A stretch of DNA of 64,000 nucleotides, taken from the NCBI RefSeq assembly GCF_023701745.1, contig NZ_JAJOZB010000001.1:8789001-8853000 (forward strand), written 5' to 3'. The position numbers were made by a program, and so were the translations under genes. Positions 54,339 to 62,761 of the stretch are shown one piece after another. Positions within the stretch are counted from its first letter, which is position 1, and each line of letters opens with the position of its first letter. This DNA comes from Streptomyces sp. RKAG293. Its GTDB lineage: Bacteria; Actinomycetota; Actinomycetes; Streptomycetales; Streptomycetaceae. The notes under the pieces are model-generated. The model was not told where the DNA came from. It was given only the letters and a program-made list of their open reading frames with translations, and searched no databases.

Positions 54339-55178
54339 GTGGTTGTTTTTTCCGGACAGGGCGACGCTCGCCGCTCGATGGCCCTGCTCTGGCGCACGGC
54401 CGGTTCCAAGGACGCCAAGACGGCGCCCGGGCCCAAGCCCGGTCTCGACGTCGACACGATCGTGGCGGCGGGCATCGCGGTGGCCGATGAGCAGGGCATG
54501 GCCGACCTGTCGATGCGGGCGGTGGGTGTGTGGCTCGGGCGGAGCGCGATGGCGCTCTACACCTATGTGCCGAGCAAGAACGAACTGATCGACCTCATGC
54601 ACGACCGTGTGCTGGCCGAGCTGCCCACCGCGTACGAGACCGGCGGCGGATGGCGCCCCGCGGTCGTCTCCTGGGCCGATGACACCTGGGCGTTCCACCT
54701 GCGCCATCCGTGGGTCCTGCAGGTCTCCCAGGCCAGGCCCGTACTCGGCCCGGGCGAGTACACGCAGTTGGAGACGGTGGTGCGGATCCTCGACGGGATC
54801 GGGCTGGAGCCGTTGAGGGTCCGGCGTGTCATCTCCGTGCTCTTTCAGTTCGTCCGGGGGATGGCCCGGGTCGCGGCGGAGCTTCAGCAGGCGGGGCCGG
54901 CGACCGGCGTGTCCGATGAGGAGTGGTGGACCGTCCGGTCCGCGCTGCTCATGGAGGCTGTTCCGGACTTCGCCGAGCGCTTTCCGGCCGTTGCGGCTCT
55001 GGAGTCGGGCGCCGCCCCCGTCGCCGTCGAGGAAGGGGGCGGCGACAGCTCGCCCTATCTGGAGCACGAGGCCAAGGAGGCCTTCCGGGTGGGCTTGGAC
55101 CTGATCCTCGACGGCATCGACGCCGCCGTCCGGTCCACCTCGGCCGGCCCCGCTCAGCCCACCTCGTCCGCTCGTTGA
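54339..55178 (+). CDS. TetR-family repressor of the SIP-drrABC operon
   Basis: 279 residues. The N-terminal HTH (MADLSMRAVGVWLGRSAMALYTYVPSKNEL, about 50-80) is followed by a TetR-C ligand domain of the tetracycline-repressor-like class. GTG start with AAGGAG upstream. Divergent from the resistance operon with two matching operators between, so it most likely senses the cluster product or an intermediate and derepresses export. Confidence 0.9.
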   Translation: MVVFSGQGDARRSMALLWRTAGSKDAKTAPGPKPGLDVDTIVAAGIAVADEQGMADLSMRAVGVWLGRSAMALYTYVPSKNELIDLMHDRVLAELPTAYETGGGWRPAVVSWADDTWAFHLRHPWVLQVSQARPVLGPGEYTQLETVVRILDGIGLEPLRVRRVISVLFQFVRGMARVAAELQQAGPATGVSDEEWWTVRSALLMEAVPDFAERFPAVAALESGAAPVAVEEGGGDSSPYLEHEAKEAFRVGLDLILDGIDAAVRSTSAGPAQPTSSAR

Positions 55179-55360
55179 CGGAACCGTCCGGGCGGGCGGG
55201 GTGCTGTGCCGCCGCGCGGAGGCGTGCAAGGCGGCAGTTCACGCCCGCCCCGGGCGGCCGGCTCCCAGCGCGCACACCTATAGGCGATTTTGAGACGGCC
55301 TTGATCGCCAAGGGCCCAGGAACGCAACCGGATCGGTCATATGCCGACCGGAAATGATTG

Positions 55361-55390
55361 TTGACTGATTCTTGAAGGTTGACCTACGGT
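55361..55390 (+). promoter_or_regulatory. Sigma-70-like promoter for the LmbU-family gene
   Basis: TTGACT at 55361-55366 and TACGGT at 55385-55390 are separated by 18 bases, close to the HrdB consensus, in an AT-rich patch about 85 bases before the ATG. Confidence 0.4.
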
Positions 55391-55475
55391 TTTTTGGGCC
55401 GCTACATATCACGACCCCCGGCCGCATACGACTGGTACGAGATTTGGCAGTGCCTCAATTCCAGGGGAGCACCAC

Positions 55476-56123
55476 ATGGAGCACATCACCAAGGATAACC
55501 AGCGGACCATACAATCAACGGCCAGGCACACGACGGGTGGTAGGGCGGTACGCCCCAGGACCGCAGGACCGGAACGCATCCTGACCACCCGGGTCGGCCT
55601 GCAGCTCCCGGCCAGGCTCACCTACGACCGCTGGGAGAAGGCCGGACAGCGCATCTTCCAGATCGCCGACTCCTCGGCCTGGTGCCTGGGGGACTGGCTG
55701 GTGTACGGCCAGGAGCAGTACGCCGACCGCTACCAGGCCGGCGCCGAGGCCGCCGGGCTCGACTACCAGACACTGCGCAACTACGCGTGGGTGGCGCGGC
55801 ATTTCGAGCTCGGGCGACGACGCGAGGCACTCAGTTTTGGGCACCATGCCGAGGTCGCTTCCCTCCCGCCCGCGGAGGCGGACGTGTGGCTCGACCGGGC
55901 GGAGCAGCACAGCTGGTCGAGGAACCAGCTCAGAGCCACCCTGCGCGAGAGCCGTCAGGGCAACCGGGCGGCCACGCCCGCACGTGACCACATACCCCGG
56001 ATAAGCGCCTCCGGTGACCGCGTGGAGCTCTGGCGCGAAGCCGCGTCCAAGGCCGAACGGGACTTCGAGGACTGGATAGTCGCGGCGCTCGACCGCGCCG
56101 CCGCGCACGAGCTGGATCACTGA
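55476..56123 (+). CDS. LmbU-family cluster-situated regulator
   Basis: 215 residues. The conserved core (RVGLQLPARLTYDRWEKAGQ, WCLGDWLVYGQEQYADRY, LDYQTLRNYAWVARHFE, SFGHHAEVASLPPAEADVWL) is that of LmbU, NovE and HmtD, activators of lincomycin, novobiocin and himastatin clusters. A short N-terminal extension precedes it. ATG follows AGGGGAG. As the only pathway-type activator on this side of the NRPS cluster, it is the likely switch. Confidence 0.88.
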   Translation: MEHITKDNQRTIQSTARHTTGGRAVRPRTAGPERILTTRVGLQLPARLTYDRWEKAGQRIFQIADSSAWCLGDWLVYGQEQYADRYQAGAEAAGLDYQTLRNYAWVARHFELGRRREALSFGHHAEVASLPPAEADVWLDRAEQHSWSRNQLRATLRESRQGNRAATPARDHIPRISASGDRVELWREAASKAERDFEDWIVAALDRAAAHELDH

Positions 56124-56173
56124 AGGCTTTTGACTGCCACACCACCGGAGACTCACGCACACACCGGAGACTC

Positions 56174-56386
56174 ATGCTCATGCTGATCGGCATCGACCAC
56201 AACACCTGTATCGGCTCGGGGCAATGCGTCCTGACAGCGCCTGACCTGTTCACCCAGGATGACGACGGGTACTCCCGGCTCGTGCCCGGAGGTACTGAGG
56301 TGGCGACGCGGCGGCAGGCGACGGAGGCCGCCCTGGCGTGTCCCGTACGGGCCATCGCCGTGGCGGACGAACCGTCCGCCAACTGA
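56174..56386 (+). CDS. [3Fe-4S] ferredoxin
   Basis: 70 residues with cysteines in CIGSGQC and CPVRAI; the ligand usually present after GxC is replaced, as in three-iron ferredoxins serving actinomycete P450s. The start may be ATG 56174 or the next ATG two codons on. It is convergent with the P450 gene and probably its electron donor. Confidence 0.9.
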   Translation: MLMLIGIDHNTCIGSGQCVLTAPDLFTQDDDGYSRLVPGGTEVATRRQATEAALACPVRAIAVADEPSAN

Positions 56387-56440
56387 GCGGGGCAGCAGGG
56401 TGATGAGGTCGCCCGGCGGCCCCATCACCCCGCGGTCGGC

Positions 56441-57733
56441 TCAGGGCCGCAACCGAAGGCGCAGTGAGTTCAGCCGCCAGCTGCCGGGGAGCAGGGCGCG
56501 GTCCCACTCCGTGTCACCGTCGGCCGGTGCCAGATCGGGGTAGTGCTCCAGCAGCTTGGCGAACGCCGCCTCGCCTTCCTGCCGGGCCAGTGTGGCACCC
56601 AGGCAGTAGTGGATCCCGTGACCGAACCCCACGTGGTTCTCGGCCTGCCCGTCCTGGTGGCGCGTGACGTCCAGCCGGTCCGGGTCCGGGTACTGGCGTG
56701 GGTCGAAGTTGGCTGACACCAGCACCAGTTGAACCGCGTCGCCACGGGCGATCGGCGTCCCGGAGATCTCCAGCTCCTCGGCGGCGTAGCGCAGCCGGGC
56801 CACCTGCACCGAGCCGCACCAGCGCATCAGCTCGTGCACCGCGCGCGGTATCAGCGACGGGTCCTTGCGCAGCTGCTCCAGCTGGTCGCGGTGGCTGAGC
56901 AGTGCGGCGGTGCCGTTGCCGATCAGATGCGCGCTCGTCTCGTGCCCGGCCAGCACCAGGGTCACGATCATGGTGACCATCTCGATGTCGCTGAGCCGGC
57001 CGCCGTCGTCGTCCTGGGCCCGGATCAGCGCGCTGAGCAGATCGTCCCCCAGCGCGGCGCGGCGCTGCTCGATCAGCGCATGGCAGTAGTCGATCATCAC
57101 CGGGAACGAGTGCTGCAGCCGGTCGGGTCGCATCGACACCAGATCGCCTCCCCACACCCGCCACCGCTCGAGATCGACCGTCGGGATGCCGACCAGCTCA
57201 CAGATCACGGTGATCGACAGCGGGTACGCGAAGTGCTCCAGGAAGTCGACCGTACCGTCCTGTTCGTGGTGCGGGAGTTCGGCGAGCAGCCGGTCGGCGA
57301 TCCGCTCGATGTCCGGCCGCAGGTCGAGGATGCGGCGCGCCGCGAAAGCCCGGGTCACCAGGCGCCGCAGCCTCGGGTGGTCCGGCGGGTCGCTGTCCAG
57401 GATGGAGCCGAGCAGGTAGGCCCGCAGATGTTCGGGGACGTTGAGCAGGTCCATCATGCTCTCGCGCGGATCCGTGCCGCCCACGCCCGGAACGTGGGAG
57501 GGCGTGTTGACGAACCGGGGGTCGCGCAGCACGGCGCGGACGTCGTCGAAACGGGTCACGAACCACACCGGGGTGCCGTCGACGAACCGGCCGCGGACCA
57601 CCGGGCTCTGCTCGCGCATCCGGCCGTACCCGCCGAACGGGTCGGCGAGCAGATCCGGGTCCATCATGTGCGGCCCGACGGGGCACGTCGCGCCCCCGCC
57701 GTTCGACGAGGTGCCGTGGGAAGTGAGTGACAT
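56441..57733 (-). CDS. Cytochrome P450
   Basis: 430 residues. I-helix AGHETS (262-267), ExxR as ELMR (301-304), heme loop FGHGIHYCLG with the thiolate Cys377. Class I bacterial P450, length normal. The ATG at 57733 is chosen because it begins the conserved part (ATCPVGPHMMDPDLLADP). Possible jobs in this cluster are hydroxylation of kynurenine/anthranilate or oxidation of a peptide residue such as proline. Which one cannot be read from sequence. Confidence 0.92.
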   Translation of the reverse strand: MSLTSHGTSSNGGGATCPVGPHMMDPDLLADPFGGYGRMREQSPVVRGRFVDGTPVWFVTRFDDVRAVLRDPRFVNTPSHVPGVGGTDPRESMMDLLNVPEHLRAYLLGSILDSDPPDHPRLRRLVTRAFAARRILDLRPDIERIADRLLAELPHHEQDGTVDFLEHFAYPLSITVICELVGIPTVDLERWRVWGGDLVSMRPDRLQHSFPVMIDYCHALIEQRRAALGDDLLSALIRAQDDDGGRLSDIEMVTMIVTLVLAGHETSAHLIGNGTAALLSHRDQLEQLRKDPSLIPRAVHELMRWCGSVQVARLRYAAEELEISGTPIARGDAVQLVLVSANFDPRQYPDPDRLDVTRHQDGQAENHVGFGHGIHYCLGATLARQEGEAAFAKLLEHYPDLAPADGDTEWDRALLPGSWRLNSLRLRLRP

Positions 57734-57759
57734 GGTCGGCTCCGGTTCTCGCTGGGGCG

Positions 57760-58800
57760 TCACTTGACCGCGCTGATCACGCCGTGCGGGGTCCACCGGC
57801 CACCTGGGAGCCGCTCGGCCTTCGCGAAGCCGGCCGCGGCGAACCACTCCTCGTACTGGCCCCAGCGGTAGATGGTGCTGCTCGCGGCGGGCAGGGTCGC
57901 GAAGTAGACGTTGTCGAGGGCCGCGTACAGGGGCCCGTCGCCGCTGTCGTCGGACATCGCGTTGAACACCAGTACCCGCCCGCCGTCGGGCAGAGCCGCG
58001 TAGGCCTTTCCCAGCAGGCCCACGTTCTGCTCCGGCGACCAGATCACCAGCTGGTTGGCGAACAACACGCAGTCGTGCCCGCCGGGGTAGGCATCGGTGA
58101 AGATGTCGGCCGCCCGTACGGAGATCCGGTCGCTGAGGCCGTGCTCGGCTATCCTGCGGCGGGCGATCTCCACGGTCCCCGGCAGGTCGAGGACGGTGAA
58201 CTCGACCCCCGGGTTCGCCTGCGCGAGGGCGATGGCGTTCACGCCGTCGCCGCCGCCCACGTCGAGTACCCGGCGCACCCCGGTCAGGTCAGCCTTCTCG
58301 ATCAGGATGGGGTTCGACAGCCGCGACCAGGACCGCATGCAGCGGTAGAACAGCTGCTCCAGGTCCGGATCCGCCGACAGCCGGTGGTACAGGTCCGTGC
58401 CCGTCCCCTTGACCCGTCGCAGACCGATGTTGGTATTGGCGCGCAGCGAGTCCGTGAAGTCGACCTCGGCGGGGCGCACGATCCGCTCCTCGTACTCGAT
58501 GAGGTCCTCGATGATGTCCCACGTTCCGTCCGCGAACATGTCGTTCAGGACATCGGCGTTGCGGTACTGGTCATCCTGGCGGTCCGTCAGGTGCAGTGCG
58601 GTGGTGCCCAGGAGCAGGATCTGGGTCGGACGATCCGCCAGACCGAGTTCCTCCCCGATCTCCTGTGCCGTCAGCCCCGGCTGCTGGTGGAGGAGCGGGA
58701 ACAGGCCCAGATTGCGGCCGGCGTTGAGCATCTGGAAGGCCGAGGAACCGAAGAGGATCTGGACCAGGCCGTCGGTGGTGAGCGGGGACGCTTCTGACAT
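57760..58800 (-). CDS. SAM-dependent methyltransferase (PF00891-like)
   Basis: 346 residues. N-terminal dimerisation domain, then a Rossmann fold with VLDVGGGDGVNA (about 178), FTVLDLPG, and VLFANQLVIWSPEQNVGLL. Same family as methyltransferases that methylate the ring carbon of 3-hydroxykynurenine in actinomycin and sibiromycin pathways; O-methylation is the other common outcome. Placed between P450 and kynureninase, which supports action on a kynurenine-type substrate. Confidence 0.85.
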   Translation of the reverse strand: MSEASPLTTDGLVQILFGSSAFQMLNAGRNLGLFPLLHQQPGLTAQEIGEELGLADRPTQILLLGTTALHLTDRQDDQYRNADVLNDMFADGTWDIIEDLIEYEERIVRPAEVDFTDSLRANTNIGLRRVKGTGTDLYHRLSADPDLEQLFYRCMRSWSRLSNPILIEKADLTGVRRVLDVGGGDGVNAIALAQANPGVEFTVLDLPGTVEIARRRIAEHGLSDRISVRAADIFTDAYPGGHDCVLFANQLVIWSPEQNVGLLGKAYAALPDGGRVLVFNAMSDDSGDGPLYAALDNVYFATLPAASSTIYRWGQYEEWFAAAGFAKAERLPGGRWTPHGVISAVK

Positions 58801-58865
58801 GACTACTCCGTATCGGATGAGGTGGAGGGGGTTCGGGGGCGAGGGACTGCGCATCGACGGGGAGG

Positions 58866-60128
58866 TCAGGTCACACGGGCCAGGCCGGCAGGCCGGGACA
58901 GATAGGTCCGCCGGCCGGCGACGTCGCGGAGGCGGTCCATCGCGTCCCAGACCTCCGTGAACCGGGTGTAGAGCGGGGACGGTCCGATCCGCAGTCGGTC
59001 CGGGGTCCGGTAGTCGCTGATGACCTTGGCGTCCGCGGCGAGCGTCTGGCAGATCCGCCAGGCGTCCGGGTGGTACAGCGACACATGTGAACCGCGCTGC
59101 TCCGCCGCGGGAGGTGAGGCCGACCGGAAGCCGAGCGGGGTCAGCCAGGCGGCCGCCAGATCGGAGACCAGCTGACCCAGGAGCAAGCCCTTGGCCCGGA
59201 TGTTTTCCACGCCGGCCTGCTCGACAAGGGTGAGTCCGGGGTCGATCGCCGCCAGGGACAGCAGCGGCGGTGTGCTCACCAAGAACCGTTCGATGCCGGG
59301 TACGGGGTCGTAGGCGGGGCCCATCCGGAACTGTTCCCGCTGTCCGAACCAGCCCCAGATCGGCTGCCGCAGCTGGGCCTGTAGCTCACGTCGCACATAG
59401 AGGTAGGCGGGTGAGCCCGGTCCGCCGTTGAGGTACTTGTACGTGCAGCCGACGGCGAGCTCCGCGCCCGTCGCCGCCAGGTCCACGGGAACGGCTCCGG
59501 CCGCGTGCGACAGGTCCCACAAAACACGGGTGCCGACCGAGCGGGCCAGTTCGTTCACCCTCGCCATGTCCAGCAGCGTGCCGCTGCGATAGGACACCAG
59601 CGAGAGCACCACCAGGGCGACGTCCCGGTCCAGGGCGGCGCGCAACTGGCCGAGGTCGAGGCCGCCGTCGAGGTCGGAGGGGACCTGGTGCAGACGCAGA
59701 CCGCGCTGCGCGGCCAGGCCCTGCAGGACGTACCGGTCGGTCGGGAAGTCCTCGGCGTCCATCAGGACGGTCCCGCGCCCCGGCGCGGCCTCCAGCGCGG
59801 CGCCCGCCAGCTTGTACAGGTTGACCGAGGTGGAGTCGGAGACCACCACCTCACCGGGGCGGGCCCCGAGCACGTGCTCGGCGAGACGGTCACCGAGCCG
59901 GCTGCCCCAGTCGATCCAGCCCTGCCAGGAACGCACCAGCCCCTCGCCCCAGCCCTCCTCCAGCACCGCGCGCAGATGGTCCGGGGTGGCCGCGGGCATT
60001 CTGCCCAGCGAGTTGCCGTCCAGATAGATCAGCTCCGGGTCGGCGATGACGAACCGCTCACGAAACGCGGCCAGTGGATCGGCCGCGTCCAGTTCCTCGG
60101 CCGCCGCGCGAGGGATGCCGCCTTCCAT
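58866..60128 (-). CDS. kynU: Kynureninase
   Basis: 420 residues, a PLP enzyme cleaving (hydroxy)kynurenine to (hydroxy)anthranilate and alanine. Seen: YLDGNSLGRMP near residue 35, DAEDFPTDRYVLQGL, LWDLSHAAGAVPVDL (cofactor aspartate), and the PLP lysine in GCTYKYLNGGPGSPAY. The ATG at 60128 follows AAGGAG. With the next two genes it forms a complete tryptophan-to-anthranilate route. Confidence 0.94.
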   Translation of the reverse strand: MEGGIPRAAAEELDAADPLAAFRERFVIADPELIYLDGNSLGRMPAATPDHLRAVLEEGWGEGLVRSWQGWIDWGSRLGDRLAEHVLGARPGEVVVSDSTSVNLYKLAGAALEAAPGRGTVLMDAEDFPTDRYVLQGLAAQRGLRLHQVPSDLDGGLDLGQLRAALDRDVALVVLSLVSYRSGTLLDMARVNELARSVGTRVLWDLSHAAGAVPVDLAATGAELAVGCTYKYLNGGPGSPAYLYVRRELQAQLRQPIWGWFGQREQFRMGPAYDPVPGIERFLVSTPPLLSLAAIDPGLTLVEQAGVENIRAKGLLLGQLVSDLAAAWLTPLGFRSASPPAAEQRGSHVSLYHPDAWRICQTLAADAKVISDYRTPDRLRIGPSPLYTRFTEVWDAMDRLRDVAGRRTYLSRPAGLARVT

Positions 60129-60226
60129 TGCTGCTCCTTGTCTGTCGTGTGGCTGGGCAGGACGTGTCCTGCGGGTTCCTTCGCCGTGCCGCTCGCGGGT
60201 GCCGAACGTCTGATGCCGCGCACCGG

Positions 60227-61126
60227 TCAGAGCGCCGAGCGCACCGACCACAGCTCCGGGAAGAAGCGGTGCTCGCTGATCCGGGACAGCCAGGACACGC
60301 CGTCGGTGCCGCCGGTGCCCGGCTTGGCGCCCAGCATCCGCTGCACGGTCACCAGGTGGGTGTAGCGCCAGCGGGCGAACTGGTCAGCGGTGTCCATGAG
60401 CGCCTCGGCGAGCAGATGCAGGTCACGGTGCCGGACCGGATCCCGGTACACCGCCAGCCAGGCCGCCTCGACCTCCTCACCGGCCCGATACGGCCGCGTG
60501 GCGTCGCGGGCAGTCTCCTCGTCCGCAGGCAGCAGCCCACGGCGGGCCAGCAGCGCGAGTGCCTCGTCGTACAGGCTCGGCTCGTGCAGTTGGTCCAGCA
60601 CCTCTTGGTAGGTGACCGAGCCGCGGTGCGGCTCCACCATCCCCCGGTTCTTGTTGCCGAGCAGGAACTCCAACCGCCGATAGCCGGCCGACTGGAAACC
60701 CGACGCGGAACCGAGGACGTCCCGGAACTCGGCGAACTCCACAGGTGACAGTACGGAGAACGTCTCCCAGGACACCAGCAGGACCTGCTGCACCCGGGCC
60801 GATCGGCGCAGCGTCCACAGCGCGTCGTCGAGCTGGTCCTTGCCCAATTGGTCACGTGCCGTGCTGAGTTCTGTGTGCAGCAGCTTGAACAGCAGCTCCT
60901 TGACCTGGCTCATGATGATGAAGCCCGGCTCGGTGTCCGCCGCGCTGAGCGGATGCTGCAGTTCAAGCAGCGCGTCCATCCGCGCGTAGTGCGCGTACGC
61001 GGTGCTGCCCGGCGGCGACCCCTCCGACGGCTGAACCGCCGGCGCGCCCGCCGCGGCGTCCCTCGGCTGTGCTGGTGCACCGCCGGCGAACGGACACCCG
61101 GTGCCGGCGCTCTGCTCGGTGGTCAT
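60227..61126 (-). CDS. kynA: Tryptophan 2,3-dioxygenase
   Basis: 299 residues, heme dioxygenase opening the indole ring to N-formylkynurenine. Conserved pieces: FIIMSQVKELLFKLLHTEL (about 68-86), SGFQSAGYRRLEFLLGNKN (about 142-160), RWRYTHLVTVQRMLGAKPGT with the heme-ligand histidine, and GGTDGVSWL. The ATG overlaps the stop of the arylformamidase gene by four bases. The first 35 residues are a non-conserved extension. Confidence 0.94.
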   Translation of the reverse strand: MTTEQSAGTGCPFAGGAPAQPRDAAAGAPAVQPSEGSPPGSTAYAHYARMDALLELQHPLSAADTEPGFIIMSQVKELLFKLLHTELSTARDQLGKDQLDDALWTLRRSARVQQVLLVSWETFSVLSPVEFAEFRDVLGSASGFQSAGYRRLEFLLGNKNRGMVEPHRGSVTYQEVLDQLHEPSLYDEALALLARRGLLPADEETARDATRPYRAGEEVEAAWLAVYRDPVRHRDLHLLAEALMDTADQFARWRYTHLVTVQRMLGAKPGTGGTDGVSWLSRISEHRFFPELWSVRSAL

Positions 61127-62040
61127 GTCGTGCTCCCTCCCAGTCCCATCTGCGCGAGGACGGCGCTCCCCAGCCGTGAGGAGCCGACCCCCAGGTCGTA
61201 GGGGAGGTCGAAGTGGTTGCGCCGCTCCGCGACGACCTCCGTCACCGCTGCCCGGGGCCGTAGCGCCGCCACCATCCGCTCGTGCTGCCGGATGTACTCC
61301 TCGGTCTCGTTGCCGCCACGCGCGACCACGACCTCGGCCGGTCGCGCCGGCAGCAGATGCAGCGGGCTGTTGCGCAGCGCCGTGGCCTCGTCCAGACGCA
61401 GCGCCTCGTTGACGTAGGACAGCCGGACCGGCTCCAGGTCGTAGATGCCGCTCAGCAGGACCGCTCCGGCAATCCGGCCGGACACGTCCGGGCCGTCGAG
61501 CGGATCAGGCAGCAGAGCCATCGCGGCCAGATGGGCGCCGGCCGACGTCCCGCACAGGTGGAGGCGGTCCGGGGCGAATCCGAGTCGGTCCGCGTTCTGC
61601 AGCAGCCAGTCCACGCTGCGGCGCACCATCCCCGCCATCGTGTCCAGCCCGACGTCCGGCGCCAGCCCGTACTCGACGACGGCGACCGCCGCGCCGGCGG
61701 CGAGCAGCGGCGGTGCCGGGAAGGCCGATTCGGCCCGGCCGAGCGCCTGCCAGTTCCCGCCATGGACGAAGACCAGCAGCGGCGGACGGGCCGTTCCCGC
61801 ACCCGTTCCCGTCACCGCACCCGTACTCGTAGCGGGAAAGTAGTCGAGCGTCTCGGCAGGGTGCGGTCCGTAGGCGAGACCGGTGAGCACCGGATGGTCG
61901 CGGCGGGCAGCTTCGCTCAGTCGCCGGTACTCGTCCAGATAGGCCGGCAGACTGCGCACGCGGGAGCTCGGCGAGTACTGCCGGTCCAGCGTGGCCCGAT
62001 TCATCCCCCGGTACACGACGACGCCGGTCATCGCCGCCAC
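61123..62040 (-). CDS. kynB: Arylformamidase (kynurenine formamidase, alpha/beta-hydrolase type)
   Basis: 305 residues. HGGNW near residue 94 (oxyanion hole), nucleophile elbow GTSAGAH (about 163), and a C-terminal catalytic histidine in NHFDLPYDLG. Same family as eukaryotic-type kynurenine formamidases rather than the metal-dependent KynB. It hydrolyses N-formylkynurenine to kynurenine. GTG start at 62040, or ATG three codons later. Coupled to kynA. Confidence 0.86.
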   Translation of the reverse strand: MAAMTGVVVYRGMNRATLDRQYSPSSRVRSLPAYLDEYRRLSEAARRDHPVLTGLAYGPHPAETLDYFPATSTGAVTGTGAGTARPPLLVFVHGGNWQALGRAESAFPAPPLLAAGAAVAVVEYGLAPDVGLDTMAGMVRRSVDWLLQNADRLGFAPDRLHLCGTSAGAHLAAMALLPDPLDGPDVSGRIAGAVLLSGIYDLEPVRLSYVNEALRLDEATALRNSPLHLLPARPAEVVVARGGNETEEYIRQHERMVAALRPRAAVTEVVAERRNHFDLPYDLGVGSSRLGSAVLAQMGLGGSTT

Positions 62041-62070
62041 CCCGTCAGCCGTGATGCGGTGCGCATCCGC

Positions 62071-62703
62071 TCAGCCCCTCAGGCCGTGGACGGCGCAGGC
62101 GCGCTCGTACACCTCGGTCAGCAGTGGGTCGACGCCGTGTGCCGAGTTCCGGTAGCGGACCCCGAAACGGCGTGCGTACTCCTCGAACCAGTCCCTGCGA
62201 TTCGCGAGGAACAGCACGTCGTGGATGGCCATCGAGCGGATCGCCACCATCGGCACCGGAGCCCAACTGACCTCGAATGCCGGGTTGCGGGCCGCCTTCT
62301 CACGGCACTTCTCGTGGAACTGTCCGAGCATCAGCCCGCGGCGCACGCTCTCGGGCTTCAGCGCGCTGTGCGCGGTGTCCAGCAGGTGCAGGTGCTCGGG
62401 CGGCAGGTCCGGCAGGACGAGCAGGAGGGAGCGGAGGTTCGGATTGCCGGCCTTCCAGCCGACCTCGCTGAACTCGTCGAGACCGCAGCGCACGATCTCG
62501 TCGATGAGCGCCTGGCTCGGGGTGAGCCCGACGAGTCTGACTCTGATCTCCAGCGCGTCGGCGTCCTGGGCCGGGGCGACGAACGGGCACACCGGACCGG
62601 ACCGGCCGAGTTCGCTGTGCGGTTGACGGATGTAGCCGCTGAGCCAGTCCTCAACGGCCTCCAGCGTTTTGTCCAAGTCGACTGAGAGCACATTGGTCAA
62701 CAT
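62071..62703 (-). CDS. DUF6875-like protein of unknown function
   Basis: 210 residues, soluble. Recognisable stretches are GPVCPFVAPAQ near residue 38, SLLLVLPDLP, LDTAHSALKPESVRRGLMLGQFHEKC, and PMVAIRSMAIHDVLFL. Similar short proteins sit next to NRPS genes in several actinomycetes, but I know no function. The ATG at 62703 follows AGGA. It lies 30 bases before kynB and 58 after the NRPS gene, inside the operon. Confidence 0.6.
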   Translation of the reverse strand: MLTNVLSVDLDKTLEAVEDWLSGYIRQPHSELGRSGPVCPFVAPAQDADALEIRVRLVGLTPSQALIDEIVRCGLDEFSEVGWKAGNPNLRSLLLVLPDLPPEHLHLLDTAHSALKPESVRRGLMLGQFHEKCREKAARNPAFEVSWAPVPMVAIRSMAIHDVLFLANRRDWFEEYARRFGVRYRNSAHGVDPLLTEVYERACAVHGLRG

Positions 62704-62761
62704 CGATATCAGTCCTCGCAGACAGTGAGTGGAAGGGAGCTCAAGTGCGGGCCGGCGGACG

